Part shown: positions 26,451 through 39,347 of the stretch, piece after piece
How the letters are laid out: each line of letters begins with the position of its first letter
How positions within the stretch are numbered: the stretch's first letter is position 1
NCBI RefSeq assembly: GCF_037935975.1
Contig: NZ_CP149817.1
Coordinates: 4,774,001 to 4,838,000 of the forward strand
Direction of reading: 5' to 3'
From: Teredinibacter turnerae
GTDB taxonomy: Bacteria > Pseudomonadota > Gammaproteobacteria > Pseudomonadales > Cellvibrionaceae
Length of the DNA: 64,000 nucleotides
Notes under the pieces: model-generated
What the model saw: only the letters and a program-made list of their open reading frames with translations
Told to the model about the DNA's origin: nothing
Databases searched by the model: none
Translations under genes and position numbers: made by a program

Positions 26451-26495
26451 CCTCCTATAATCCTCCAGCCCCAGGGCTTAGGTGCGCTTTTAAGC

Positions 26496-26525
26496 AAAAA
26501 AAAGCCCGGCGCATTGTCCGGGCTT
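26496..26525 (-). terminator. Terminator of the GH11/GH5 gene
   Basis: AAGCCCGG (26502-26509) pairs with CCGGGCTT (26518-26525). On the minus strand the hairpin is followed by eight T residues. It lies 27 bases past the stop codon at 26552. Confidence 0.88.
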
Positions 26526-26551
26526 CGTTCACGCTAAAGCGTCGTTAATGG

Positions 26552-29780
<3,229 letters not shown>

Positions 29781-29781
29781 C

Positions 29782-29816
29782 AAAAAAAGCCCGGATGTTA
29801 CTCCGGGCTTTTTTTT
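29782..29816 (-). terminator. Terminator of the CBM5-CBM10-GH5 gene
   Basis: GCCCGGA (29789-29795) pairs with TCCGGGC (29802-29808), bordered by seven A and eight T residues, so it can work in both directions. It separates the two hydrolase genes into different transcripts. Confidence 0.92.
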
Positions 29817-29836
29817 AGGTTAAACCTGACTGGAAA

Positions 29837-31924
29837 TTAATCCCACAGACGGTTCAACATGCTCCACTTACCTTCTTCGAAACCAGTCCAGGTTCCCCAG
29901 CCACCAGTGTTGCTGATGGGGTCGTAGGCGTGAGAGTAAAGACCACCAGTATCGCCAGACTCTGGGTTGATTGACCAGTAACATGCTTCGATGTTTTTCT
30001 CGTCCATGTAGTCCACGAACGCATTCTGCCACTGCTCGTCAACGTTATCGGTGATGTAGCCCCAACGCGCCAGATCGCGCTCGCTGGAACCTTGTGGCCA
30101 GTTGAAGTGACCACCGAACTCGCCAACAACTATCGCATAACCCATGTCGCGCAGGTAACCGAAGTGCTCTTCCCAACCTGGGCGCAGAATTTCTGGGTTA
30201 ATTACGATGTTACAACCCTCGTCGCCAGCTTCGTCACCGAAAAGACCTTCACACTCTGGTTCGGCTGGATCCATGAACATGCTCTGTACAAATACGGAAG
30301 GACCGTAAGTGTGAGGCGAGAATACCAGGCGAGACTGAGGTACGTTTGGCAGGTCAGCACCGGCTTCATACAGGTTCTCCCCCCAGTTCGGGTTAGAGAA
30401 TTCGTCACCGTGAGGTACTTCTACCGCATCGTCTGGGTTACCGTCCTGATTACCGGCGGTAGCAGAAATACCCTGTGCGAAGATCAACATATCAGAGTTA
30501 ACTTCGTCGATAGCCTGGTAGGCGTCTTCGATGTGAGTTTTCCACTCGGCCCAAGTGTAATCCCAGGGTTCGTTGAAGATGTCGATACCGATAATGTTAT
30601 CTACACCCAGCTCGTCAGCCAGACCAGCCAATTCGCGCAGGTTATCCAACCAAGCCGCTTTATCATACGCTTGCACGTGATCAACGCTGGATGGGTTACC
30701 TGTTGCAGCACAGGAGTAGTCTTCACGGAAATAATCGTAGAGGTCACGATCAGCATCCGCGTATGGAGGACGCGCGTCAAAGCGGCCTGCACGCCAGCCT
30801 ACGTAGTTGGAACAGGAGTGGATATCGAGCATGACTTCCAGACCGTATTGGTCAGCCATTACGATGAAGTCTTCCATCGCCTGGCGTGCGTTAGTCTGAC
30901 GCAGTGGCTCGTAGTTTTTCAGGTAGGGGTCACGGCCCTGTGGATCGTTAGCATCCAGAGTTTGTGGCACGATTGGGAAACGAATGACGTTGATACCGCG
31001 CGCAGTAATTTCTTCCATGGTTTGCTCCATGGTGCGCGAGTGTTCGTTCGCCCAGAATACGTTACCAATGTACAACTCCATTGGTGCGCCGCCAGGGTTG
31101 GTTGGATCGTCTGAAGGCTCGTGACGACCTTCCAAACCGAACCAGGAACCACAGTGTACTGGGAATACTTCACCATTTTTGGTGATGTTACCAGTAGAGT
31201 CTACGCGGAATATACCACCACTGGAGGACGTACTGGTGGAGCTGGACGAGCTGGAGCTGCTTGAAGACGAGCTCGAGCTGCTAGACGTAGAGGTGCTGCC
31301 GCTGGAAGAAGAGCTAGAAGAACTGGAGCTGCTTGAAGAGGAGCTGCTTGAAGAGCCATTACCGCAGTTGCTCACGACACCGCCATCACCGCCGTTTTGA
31401 CTTTCGCACGTTTCACGACCGATACAGCTTTGGTTGTTTTCCCAACCCCAGCCACTGGTGTTCTGACACAGAGGGTAAATGCCCTGGCCATACCAGCTAC
31501 ATACTTCTTCACACTGACCACCGCTCGAAGAGGAGCTGCTTGAGGAAGAGCTGCTTGAAGAGGAGCTGCTTGAAGATGAGCTGTTGCTAGACGAGTTGCT
31601 GGATGATGAAGAGCTGCTTGAAGATGAGCTCGAGCTGCTGGAAGAAGAACTGGTGCTGGAACCGCCGTCGCATGCACCGAGGCTGGTCCAGGAAGGATCG
31701 CTTCCAGGTACTGCTGTAGTGTACCAGTTAGCACTATACAGAGTGTTCTGGTAAACCATTTGATCGCCAGCGTTGGCGTGGTTGAACGGACCACCAGACC
31801 AATCGCGTGCGGTCCAGTCCGGGTAAACATTAACATTGGAACAGTTCGCGGCATATGCCGTCGGCGCCATTATAGCAGTGGCAATCGCCACGCTCATCAG
31901 CGTTCTGATATTTTTGATTATCAT
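29837..31924 (-). CDS. Multimodular cellulase: CBM5-CBM10-GH5
   Basis: 695-residue secreted endoglucanase-type enzyme. Signal peptide about 1-25 (TAYA-AN), CBM5 27-86 with aromatic binding residues ([13 protein letters not shown]), poly-Ser linker, CBM10 (about 135-190, [20 protein letters not shown]), second poly-Ser/Thr linker, and GH5 (about 239-695) with acid/base E452 and nucleophile E602. The GH5 part is nearly the same as that of the downstream gene at protein level, with no length change, but many synonymous differences. Codons are of the kind favoured in strongly expressed genes (GGT, CGT, AAC, CTG). GGAG lies ten bases before the ATG. Confidence 0.96.
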   Translation of the reverse strand: MIIKNIRTLMSVAIATAIMAPTAYAANCSNVNVYPDWTARDWSGGPFNHANAGDQMVYQNTLYSANWYTTAVPGSDPSWTSLGACDGGSSTSSSSSSSSSSSSSSSSSSNSSSNSSSSSSSSSSSSSSSSSSSSGGQCEEVCSWYGQGIYPLCQNTSGWGWENNQSCIGRETCESQNGGDGGVVSNCGNGSSSSSSSSSSSSSSSSSSGSTSTSSSSSSSSSSSSSSSSTSTSSSGGIFRVDSTGNITKNGEVFPVHCGSWFGLEGRHEPSDDPTNPGGAPMELYIGNVFWANEHSRTMEQTMEEITARGINVIRFPIVPQTLDANDPQGRDPYLKNYEPLRQTNARQAMEDFIVMADQYGLEVMLDIHSCSNYVGWRAGRFDARPPYADADRDLYDYFREDYSCAATGNPSSVDHVQAYDKAAWLDNLRELAGLADELGVDNIIGIDIFNEPWDYTWAEWKTHIEDAYQAIDEVNSDMLIFAQGISATAGNQDGNPDDAVEVPHGDEFSNPNWGENLYEAGADLPNVPQSRLVFSPHTYGPSVFVQSMFMDPAEPECEGLFGDEAGDEGCNIVINPEILRPGWEEHFGYLRDMGYAIVVGEFGGHFNWPQGSSERDLARWGYITDNVDEQWQNAFVDYMDEKNIEACYWSINPESGDTGGLYSHAYDPISNTGGWGTWTGFEEGKWSMLNRLWD

Positions 31925-32862
31925 GCCTAGGTGTCTCCAAACAGAGTTGTCGAATTTTTATTGTTATGGATAAAGGATGATTCCTGACTGCACATCCACA
32001 GATTTAGAGGAACCTCTGTGCAGTGATTGAATGGTCGCCATTGCGGACGAACCGCAAATCACATGGAGTGACATAGATCACGACGCAATCGTTATAAAAG
32101 CTGGAAAGCGGTTTTAACGGAAGGTAGCCATTTATTATTTTTATTGATCACCATACGTTAAGACCGCTTCCAACTTCGGCGGAGATTGTAACACTGCGTT
32201 TTAGCCAGAAGTAATACTACAGCTCATTTTCATTCCAAATTGCTAATGATCTTGAATTCGCGGGAAAAAGGCTGCGAAAAACGGATGAGAATATAAGTAA
32301 TACTCTTAATGCTCGTCCTAACTGCGAAAAAAACCTCGAATATAAAAAAATACAAATCTGTTCACACATTAAATATTTGATAGCGCTCGAGCAAATCAAG
32401 CAATAACAGGAGTATAAATTTACGCAGATTGCTTGCGAACCGGAAAAACTGCGGGTGTTTTATCTTTCAGGGTGCTAAAACCGTCACGAATGACAAATAC
32501 AGTAGCGTATACACCCGGCGAAAAATATAAACGCGGTGAGTTTAGATACTCGCACCGGGCTTACAAAAATCGAGATAGGACCGCACACGGCGAGCCGAAA
32601 ATTCATGAAATTGCGCTGCATCAATAAACCTTCAGCACCAGACCAGAAGAAAACATGAACTCACCATACAGACTTTTGTACTAACGCGCCGGTTCGCATA
32701 TTTTGGCGAACTATGTCTAATATTTTCCTGTAGATGCCAAAACTACAACATTAGTACCGTATGTTCGTTTGCGAATAAATTCAGATTTTTGAGATTTTTT
32801 TTGTTTTCTGCCATCCAATCCCCATATAAACGCAACTTTCCACACTTCAATAAGGTAATTCC
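31925..32862. other. 938-base divergent region between the cellulase and an exported methyltransferase-like protein
   Basis: The longest gap without a convincing gene. Small frames at 32217-32399 (minus) and 32433-32627 (plus) lack ribosome binding sites and recognisable products. AT content is high. A nested inverted repeat lies at 31987-32024, 60-100 bases before the cellulase start. The region probably holds a long leader and regulator sites for the cellulase. Confidence 0.45.
31987..32024 (-). promoter_or_regulatory. Nested inverted repeat upstream of the cellulase
   Basis: Outer arms ACTGCAC (31987-31993) and GTGCAGT (32018-32024) are exact complements; inside lies the palindrome AGAGG-AA-CCTCT (32006-32017), and CACAGA (31997-32002) can pair with TCTGTG (32015-32020). 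The alternatives cannot form together. It is a candidate operator or leader switch. Confidence 0.45.
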
Positions 32863-33636
32863 ATGTCCATTTCCGCTTGTCTGAAACCCATTGCTCTGGC
32901 TGCAGGTTTGCTGGCTCTGAGCGTCACTGCTGGCGCGACCACTGATAACGCGACAGTCAAGGCCCTGAACAAAGCCATGGCAGCAAAATCACGTCCGGAA
33001 AAAGATACAGCACGCGACGCGAACCGCTTGCCCGTAGAGACCTTATCCTTTTTCGGCTTTAATCGAGATATGACCGTCGTAGAGCTGATCCCCGGTGGCG
33101 GCTGGTACACCCGGCTTCTCGCGCCAACCTTGCGCGACAAGGGTAAGCTATACGTCGCTTACGGGACAGGCTATCTGGAAAAGCAGGGTGTGCTGAAACA
33201 GAAAGGCTTCGACAAGGTATCGCTGATCGCACCAGAGTCTAAGGTGTATCGCCCGGAAAACGCACCGCGTTATGTGCTCGAAAACGCTCACCTCGGTATA
33301 AAAGACGCGGACATGGTGCTGACCTTCCGCAACTATCACAATTTTGGCGCTGAAGGCCGCAAAGCGATGAATGACGCTGCATTCGAAGCACTAAAATCCG
33401 GTGGAATCTACGGCGTTGTCGATCATACTCGTCGCCACATGGAGCCCAACTCAGACGCAAACCGCCGCCGTATTGACCCGGTGTTGGCCATAAAAGAAAT
33501 TGAGGCAGCGGGCTTCGAGTTTGTTGATTACTCACCGCTGCACTACCGCCCGAAGGACGACACCACCTTGGAAGTCGGCGATGCGTCTGTAACCGGGCAC
33601 ACCGACCGCTGGACTTTGAAGTTCCGCAAGCCCTAG
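32863..33636 (+). CDS. Exported methyltransferase-like protein
   Basis: 257 residues. The N-terminus (MSISACLKPIALAAGLLALS, then VTAGATTD) is a signal peptide, yet the body has a Rossmann-type methyltransferase fold: motif I region VVELIPGGGWYTRLLAP (about 72-88), DMVLTFRNYHNF and LKSGGIYGVVDHTRR. It belongs to a group of predicted methyltransferases annotated with signal peptides whose substrate is unknown; SAM is not expected in the periplasm, so it may be a non-enzymatic relative. AAGGTAATT precedes the ATG. Single gene. Confidence 0.85.
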   Translation: MSISACLKPIALAAGLLALSVTAGATTDNATVKALNKAMAAKSRPEKDTARDANRLPVETLSFFGFNRDMTVVELIPGGGWYTRLLAPTLRDKGKLYVAYGTGYLEKQGVLKQKGFDKVSLIAPESKVYRPENAPRYVLENAHLGIKDADMVLTFRNYHNFGAEGRKAMNDAAFEALKSGGIYGVVDHTRRHMEPNSDANRRRIDPVLAIKEIEAAGFEFVDYSPLHYRPKDDTTLEVGDASVTGHTDRWTLKFRKP

Positions 33637-33836
33637 ATTGCCCTTAGCCCCCGCCATGGGGGCGCCTTCCTCTGGCGCGACGCCGCCGCCTGCTGTAGTC
33701 TTTTATTCACGCGTATGGGTCTATTTGTCTCCTAAATTGATCCAGCGACGTCGATTCTCGTTTTTGGGTAGTAGTTTCTTCATATTTCTGTAATATGCCG
33801 CACATCTCATGTGGCACAGATATCTACGAGAAAATC

Positions 33837-34517
33837 ATGAAATTAAAAAACCCATTAACCGAAATGTTCGGCCGCTCCCCGATCAAGCCCATGGAAGAGC
33901 ACATGACGGTCGCGCTGCAGACCGCGCGCGAACTGCTGGGCTTTTACCGCGCCAGCGTAAATGAAGACTGGACAGCCGCTGAAGAGAGCTATAACGCGAT
34001 CTCCAAGCTCGAGCAGCAGGCTGACGAACTGAAAAAACAGATCCGCCTTCACCTTCCCAAAAACCTGTTCCTGCCGGTGCCGCGCGCTGACCTGCTGGAG
34101 CTGATCACCCGTCAGGACAAAATCCCCAACCGCTGCAAGGATATTTCCGGTCTGATGCTTGGCCGTAAAATGGTTTTCCCGAAACAGTTACACGAGCCGG
34201 TTGAAGCCTACTTGAACACCGCATTTAGTACCGTTGAGCAGGCGCACACCGCCATTGCCGAACTTGACCAGTTGCTCGAAACCGGTTTTGGCGGGCGCGA
34301 AATGGACCTGGTCGAATCGATGGTCAGTGAACTCAATCGACTAGAGCAGCAAACCGATCACCAGCAAATCGCCCTCCGCGCCCAGCTGTTCAAGCTCGAG
34401 TCCGAACTTCCTCCAGTAGACGTTATCTTCTTCTATCGCATCATCGAAGAAATGGGTGACCTCGCCGACCGCGCTCAACGCACCGGTCAGCGCCTGCTGC
34501 AACTTCTCGCACGCTGA
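33837..34517 (+). CDS. DUF47 family phosphate transport accessory protein (PhoU-like)
   Basis: 226-residue all-helical protein of the TIGR00153/DUF47 group, which pairs genetically with PiT transporters and is thought to regulate them. It starts MKLKNPLTEMFGRSPIKPM at the ATG at 33837, preceded by GAGAAAA; 14 upstream codons of frame are not conserved. KLEQQADELKKQIRLHLP and IIEEMGDLADRAQRTGQR are family features. It is 42 bases before pit2. A weak Pho-box-like repeat lies at 33777-33794. Confidence 0.92.
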   Translation: MKLKNPLTEMFGRSPIKPMEEHMTVALQTARELLGFYRASVNEDWTAAEESYNAISKLEQQADELKKQIRLHLPKNLFLPVPRADLLELITRQDKIPNRCKDISGLMLGRKMVFPKQLHEPVEAYLNTAFSTVEQAHTAIAELDQLLETGFGGREMDLVESMVSELNRLEQQTDHQQIALRAQLFKLESELPPVDVIFFYRIIEEMGDLADRAQRTGQRLLQLLAR

Positions 34518-34559
34518 TTCCCCGCACGCCTAATAAAACTGTTTTGAGGAAGTAATTTC

Positions 34560-35837
34560 ATGTCGATTTTGGCTGACTACGGCACCATTCTGTTGGTGCT
34601 CGGATGTATTTTTTGTGTATTTATGGCCTGGGGGGTGGGCGCTAACGACGTAGCCAACGCGATGGGAACCTCTGTTGGTTCCGGCGCATTAACCATTAAG
34701 CAGGCAATCATTATTGCCATGGTGTTTGAATTCCTCGGCGCCTATCTTGCGGGCGGCGAAGTCACTGCAACTGTGCGCAAGGGCATCATCGACCCGGCGA
34801 TTATGGCGGGCCACCCGGAATTGTTGGTGTACGGCATGCTCTCGGCGCTGCTCGCTGCCGGTACCTGGCTGGTTATCGCGAGCATGCTGGGCTGGCCAGT
34901 ATCGACCACCCACTCTATTGTTGGCGCCATCGTCGGTTTTGCTGCTGTGGGTATTTCTACCAGCGCGATCGCCTGGGGTAAGGTTGGCACCATTGTGGCC
35001 AGTTGGGTGGTTTCGCCCGTTCTCGCAGGCACCTTTTCGTTTCTGCTTTTCAAAAGCGTGCAGTGGCTGATATTCAACAACGAGCACCCCGAAGCGGCAG
35101 CGCGCCGATTCATTCCTGTGTATATGTTCCTGGTCGGCTTTTTGATTGCGATGGTGACTCTGTTAAAAGGACTCAAGCATGTGTTCAAAGACAGCGGTCT
35201 TAAGCTGAGCTATGTGGAAAATATCGGAATCGCCGCGCTTATCGGATTGATCGCCGCAGCGGTGGGGTTTTATTTTCTGCGCAAGGTGAATACCCAGGCA
35301 CCCCAGGGTGACAACCGCTACGCCAACGTGGAAAAGGTGTTTGCCGTGCTTATGATCTTCACCGCCTGCTCGATGGCCTTTGCCCATGGTTCCAACGACG
35401 TCGCCAATGCGGTAGGTCCACTGGCTGCGATCGTAACCGTTGTAACCTCCGGTGGCGCTATTGCGGCCAAATCAGCCATGCCGGGTTGGGTGTTACTGCT
35501 CGGCGGCTTAGGGATTGTGGTGGGACTGGCGACCTATGGTTACAAGGTTATCGCCACCATTGGCCGCAAGATCACCGAGCTGACGCCAAGCCGCGGTTTC
35601 GCGGCTGAACTGGGCGCAGCCAGCACTGTCGTGGTCGCATCTGGCCTGGGCCTGCCCATCTCGACGACTCACACACTCGTGGGTGCTGTACTTGGCGTTG
35701 GAATGGCGCGCGGTATTGGGGCGCTCAACCTTGGTGTTATCGGTTCTATTTTCCTGAGCTGGTTGGTCACCCTGCCCGCAGGCGCGGGACTGGCAATTGT
35801 GTTCTTTTTTATGTTCAAGAGCATCTTCGGCGCCTGA
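34560..35837 (+). CDS. pit: PiT-family phosphate transporter (short form, DUF47-linked)
   Basis: 425-residue inner-membrane phosphate symporter lacking the large central insert of the first PiT protein. The repeated signature is present twice: GANDVANAMGTSVGSGALTI and GSNDVANAVGPLAAI; STTHSIVGAIVG and STTHTLVGAVLG follow. GAGGAAG precedes the ATG. The DUF47 gene upstream is very likely cotranscribed. The organism thus has two PiT systems with different partners. Confidence 0.95.
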   Translation: MSILADYGTILLVLGCIFCVFMAWGVGANDVANAMGTSVGSGALTIKQAIIIAMVFEFLGAYLAGGEVTATVRKGIIDPAIMAGHPELLVYGMLSALLAAGTWLVIASMLGWPVSTTHSIVGAIVGFAAVGISTSAIAWGKVGTIVASWVVSPVLAGTFSFLLFKSVQWLIFNNEHPEAAARRFIPVYMFLVGFLIAMVTLLKGLKHVFKDSGLKLSYVENIGIAALIGLIAAAVGFYFLRKVNTQAPQGDNRYANVEKVFAVLMIFTACSMAFAHGSNDVANAVGPLAAIVTVVTSGGAIAAKSAMPGWVLLLGGLGIVVGLATYGYKVIATIGRKITELTPSRGFAAELGAASTVVVASGLGLPISTTHTLVGAVLGVGMARGIGALNLGVIGSIFLSWLVTLPAGAGLAIVFFFMFKSIFGA

Positions 35838-35865
35838 CACCAAGCACACTCCGCTTGCGAACCAC

Positions 35866-35894
35866 AAAAAAAGCGCTCATATGGCGCTTTTTTT
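35866..35894. terminator. Bidirectional terminator between pit2 and hisF
   Basis: AAAAAAGCGC pairs with GCGCTTTTTT around a TCATATG loop, with A- and T-runs, serving the two convergent genes. Confidence 0.9.
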
Positions 35895-35929
35895 GTAGGT
35901 GGAGAGGAGAACGGCGTTTGTAAGCGCAA

Positions 35930-36703
35930 TTACAAGCGCACTTCGATCCCATGTTGTTCCATATAGGCCTTGGCTTCCGGCACCGTGTATTCACCAAAGT
36001 GAAAGATACTCGCCGCTAACACCGCATCTGCTCCGCCTTTAATCACGCCATCCACCAAGTGCTGCAAATTGCCGACACCGCCGGAGGCGATCACCGGTAC
36101 GCGCACCGCTTCGCTGATTGCGCGGGTCACCCCCAGATCGAAACCGTCTTTGGTTCCGTCGCGATCCATGCTGGTCAAGAGAATCTCACCGGCACCGAAT
36201 TCTGTCATGCGCACAGCCCACTCCACCGCGTCGATGCCCGTCGGCTTGCGACCACCGTGGGTAAAAATCTCCCAGCGGCCGGTCTCACCCTCAGCGCTGA
36301 CACGTTTTGCGTCTATAGCAACAACAATGCACTGGGAACCAAATTTTTCCGCGGCGATTCTGACAAAGTCAGGGTCTTTTACCGCCGCCGAATTAATGCT
36401 CACCTTGTCCGCGCCCGCATTCAGCATGTTGCGAATATCGTCCAGGGTGCGAATGCCGCCGCCTACGGTGAGAGGAATAAAGACCTCTGCAGCGATTTTT
36501 TCCACGGTGTTGATGGTGGTTTCGCGCGCTTCATGGCTGGCGGTAATATCGAGAAAGGTTATTTCATCTGCGCCCTGTTCGTTGTATTTTTTGGCCACTT
36601 CCACCGGGTCGCCCGCATCGCGGATATCAACAAACTGGACACCTTTGACCACTCGGCCTTTGTCCACATCCAGGCAGGGAATAATGCGTTTGGCTAAAGG
36701 CAT
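35930..36703 (-). CDS. hisF: Imidazole glycerol phosphate synthase cyclase subunit
   Basis: 257-residue TIM-barrel enzyme that, with HisH, turns PRFAR and ammonia into imidazole glycerol phosphate and AICAR in histidine synthesis. Catalytic D12 ([10 protein letters not shown]) and D131 (VVAIDAKRV) are visible, along with both phosphate-binding loops (TVGGGIR, IASGGVG). It is last in the cluster hisB-hisH-hisA-hisF and starts two bases after hisA ends. Confidence 0.97.
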   Translation of the reverse strand: MPLAKRIIPCLDVDKGRVVKGVQFVDIRDAGDPVEVAKKYNEQGADEITFLDITASHEARETTINTVEKIAAEVFIPLTVGGGIRTLDDIRNMLNAGADKVSINSAAVKDPDFVRIAAEKFGSQCIVVAIDAKRVSAEGETGRWEIFTHGGRKPTGIDAVEWAVRMTEFGAGEILLTSMDRDGTKDGFDLGVTRAISEAVRVPVIASGGVGNLQHLVDGVIKGGADAVLAASIFHFGEYTVPEAKAYMEQHGIEVRL

Positions 36704-36705
36704 AA

Positions 36706-37443
36706 TCAGTCGCTCACTATGTCGCAGTAGGCCTGGGCTTCAACGATATCCAGGGTACCTTCGTAAATAGCACGACCGGTAATCGCGCCGGAAATACCCG
36801 CAGACGCCACCTTGGCGAGCGCGCGAATATCATTCATATCGGTAATACCGCCAGATGCAATCACCGGGATCGGCGAGGCCTTCGCCATTTCCACCGTGGC
36901 TTGCACATTGACGCCCTGCATCATGCCATCGCGCGCAATATCGGTGTACACAATTTCGGTTACACCGTCACTGGCAAAACGCGCGGCGAGATCTGTAGCT
37001 TTCACCTCAGACACTTCCGCCCAACCGTCGGTGGCGACAAAACCGTTTTTCGCATCCAGCCCCACAATGATGTGTCCGGCGAACTGTTTACACATTTCGG
37101 TGACGAACTCCGGCTCTTTTACCGCCTTGGTACCAATGATGACGTAGTTCACGCCAGCCTGGAGATAATGCTCGATAGTTTCCGCAGAGCGAATCCCACC
37201 ACCAATCTGAATCGGCAGGTCGGGAAAGGCTTCTGCGATAGCCGTGACGACGTCACCATTGACCGGCTTACCGGCAAAAGCGCCGTTGAGGTCCACCAGA
37301 TGCAGGCGCCGAGCGCCTTTGTCGACCCACTGGCGCGCGAAAGCGACCGGATCTTCACCAAACACCGTGGAATCATCCATCACGCCCTGACGCAGGCGAA
37401 CACAGTTACCGTCTTTTAAATCAATTGCAGGAATAATTAACAT
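36706..37443 (-). CDS. hisA: ProFAR isomerase
   Basis: 245-residue TIM barrel that isomerises ProFAR to PRFAR. Acid/base D8 ([10 protein letters not shown]) and D130 (IVGLDAKNG) are present, along with QIGGGIR and IASGGI phosphate loops. It overlaps hisH by seven bases, so translation is coupled. Confidence 0.97.
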   Translation of the reverse strand: MLIIPAIDLKDGNCVRLRQGVMDDSTVFGEDPVAFARQWVDKGARRLHLVDLNGAFAGKPVNGDVVTAIAEAFPDLPIQIGGGIRSAETIEHYLQAGVNYVIIGTKAVKEPEFVTEMCKQFAGHIIVGLDAKNGFVATDGWAEVSEVKATDLAARFASDGVTEIVYTDIARDGMMQGVNVQATVEMAKASPIPVIASGGITDMNDIRALAKVASAGISGAITGRAIYEGTLDIVEAQAYCDIVSD

Positions 37444-38114
37444 TTGCCATCCCAGTTCAAAAAGTTTTTCAGCAGTTGCAGGCCATTGTGATGGCTCTTC
37501 TCCGGGTGAAACTGCGCCGCAAAAACATTATCGCGCGCGATGTTCGCTGTAAAATCGATGCCGTAATGGCTCTTGCCAGCAACCACTGAGGGGTCGTGGC
37601 TGTCCACGTAATAGCCGTGCACAAAGTAAAAGCGGCTATTGTCTTCGATTCCTTCCCACAGCGGGTGAGCAAGCGTTTGGGTAACCTGGTTCCAGCCCAT
37701 GTGAGGGACTTTCAGGCGTTCGCCAGATGCGGACCCCTCGTCGCTAGCCGCATTGAATTGGTCATTGCCGGCGAAGAACTTCACTTCCCCCGGAAACATG
37801 CCGAGACATTCAACCCCGTTGTTTTCTTCCGAGGAATTCATAAGCGCTTGTAACCCCACGCATATGGCGAGGAGCGGCTTGCCGGACGCGACGACTTTAT
37901 CGACGGCCTGATCAACCTGCTGCCGGCGAATTTCGCCCATACAGTCGCGCATGGCGCCAACGCCGGGGAAAATGACGTGATCAGCGTTGGCAATAACTTC
38001 CTTATCGCCGGTCACAGCCACATCAATTCGACGGTCCACATGTTTAAGGGCACTCGCCACGGAGTGAAGATTGCCCATTCCGTAATCAATAACGGCAACT
38101 TGTTTGCGATTCAT
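37437..38114 (-). CDS. hisH: Imidazole glycerol phosphate synthase glutamine amidotransferase subunit
   Basis: 225-residue class I glutaminase that feeds ammonia to HisF. The triad is C85 ([10 protein letters not shown]), H203 and E205 (QFHPEKS). An insert of about 15 residues ([16 protein letters not shown]) lies near 117-132, longer than in many HisH proteins. The stop overlaps the hisA start, and hisB lies 35 bases upstream. Confidence 0.97.
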   Translation of the reverse strand: MNRKQVAVIDYGMGNLHSVASALKHVDRRIDVAVTGDKEVIANADHVIFPGVGAMRDCMGEIRRQQVDQAVDKVVASGKPLLAICVGLQALMNSSEENNGVECLGMFPGEVKFFAGNDQFNAASDEGSASGERLKVPHMGWNQVTQTLAHPLWEGIEDNSRFYFVHGYYVDSHDPSVVAGKSHYGIDFTANIARDNVFAAQFHPEKSHHNGLQLLKNFLNWDGKC

Positions 38115-38149
38115 AATTTTGACTTCGTCGGTAAATATTGGCGACGCGC

Positions 38150-38743
38150 TTAGAGCGTGCCTTTGGTGGAGGGCATGGCATTGCCCATACGCGGGTCGAC
38201 TTCCAGCGCCATCCGCAGCGCGCGACCAAAGGCTTTAAACACAGTTTCGATCTGGTGATGCGCGTTGTGCCCGCGCAAGCAATCAATGTGCAGCGTCACG
38301 CCCGCATGGTTGACGAAGCCCTGAAAAAACTCCCAAAACAGCTCGGTATCAAAACTGCCAATGCGCTTTTGGGTAAACGGGATATGCATTTCAAGACCGG
38401 GGCGACCAGAAAAATCGATCACTACGCGCGAGAGCGCTTCATCGAGCGGCACATAGGCGTGGCCGTAGCGGCGAATGCCGCGCTTGTCACCCACCGCCTG
38501 GTGAATCGCCTGGCCGATGGTAATACCAATATCTTCCACACTGTGGTGGTCGTCGATATGGGTATCGCCCTGACAACGAACATCGAGATCGATCATGCCG
38601 TGACGCGCGATCTGATCCATCATGTGCTCAAGAAAAGGCACACCTGTGGCGAAAGTCGCCGCACCGGTGCCATCCAGGTTTAGGGCCACAGAGATTTGTG
38701 TCTCCAGGGTGTCGCGGTTGACCGCCGCTTTTCTCTCTTGCAT
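38150..38743 (-). CDS. hisB: Imidazoleglycerol-phosphate dehydratase
   Basis: 197-residue monofunctional Mn2+ enzyme that dehydrates imidazole glycerol phosphate. The paired His motifs that bind metal are visible: [23 protein letters not shown] and [15 protein letters not shown]. No phosphatase domain is fused, unlike the E. coli protein. It is the first gene of the his cluster; its promoter must lie in 38744-38959. Confidence 0.97.
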   Translation of the reverse strand: MQERKAAVNRDTLETQISVALNLDGTGAATFATGVPFLEHMMDQIARHGMIDLDVRCQGDTHIDDHHSVEDIGITIGQAIHQAVGDKRGIRRYGHAYVPLDEALSRVVIDFSGRPGLEMHIPFTQKRIGSFDTELFWEFFQGFVNHAGVTLHIDCLRGHNAHHQIETVFKAFGRALRMALEVDPRMGNAMPSTKGTL

Positions 38744-38959
38744 TCGAAGTTCCTACATCAGGCTGATATCGCGGGCGTGGATTATAGCTTTTACCGCCCT
38801 TTCAGAGCCAGTGACCGCGCCGACCCTGTGTAATACCGCCCCGCACAGTGAATGTCACGTCAGTTATATGAATGTGTTTGCCGGTTGATATGCGTCAATC
38901 CTCTCACCGTAGCAAAGAGTAATCTAAGCCCATCAAATCTTGGTGTGGAGACTATAATC

Positions 38960-39091
38960 ATGAATGAAGCGGTAACTGTTGGCGGTCTCGCCATGTTCGC
39001 CAGTACAGCACTAATCATTGTCCTCGGACTTAGTGCAGCGGGTATTCTGACCTTTTGCGAAAAACGTGCGGGCCATCTTGGCGACCACTGA
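38960..39091 (+). CDS. 43-residue membrane protein
   Basis: Small open frame starting at an ATG with GGAG ten bases upstream. One hydrophobic helix (GGLAMFASTALIIVLGLSAAGI) is followed by a charged tail (FCEKRAGHLGDH), suggesting N-out/C-in insertion. I do not recognise the family. A longer in-frame extension to 38852 has no ribosome binding site. The gene stands divergent from the his operon. Confidence 0.6.
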   Translation: MNEAVTVGGLAMFASTALIIVLGLSAAGILTFCEKRAGHLGDH

Positions 39092-39347
39092 ACACTCTCC
39101 TCGGGTGGCATGCGTTTAACAACCCTTGACCAATCGTCAATTCCCTGAAAGCGAAGCGTTGAACCTTGCCACCCACCTCTTGTCCAATCCCTCCGATTTA
39201 ACATCAGACATCACGGTACGTTTTTTCTCGCGCGGCAACTCGATTAGGCCGGTCCAACACGTGCAGAATGTCAACGGTAATAGTTGTTATTGTCTCTAAG
39301 GGCCAGCGTTCGTAAAATCTGGCGCCCACTGAGCAAGGAGCCCACTC

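Noticed and set aside
30092-31114. A 340-codon plus-strand open frame antisense to the GH5 cellulase
   Set aside because: It mirrors the codon bias of the real gene, has no ribosome binding site and gives a sequence with no domain-like pattern.
32217-32627. Two small frames in the gap before the exported methyltransferase
   Set aside because: Neither has a ribosome binding site or domain-like sequence.
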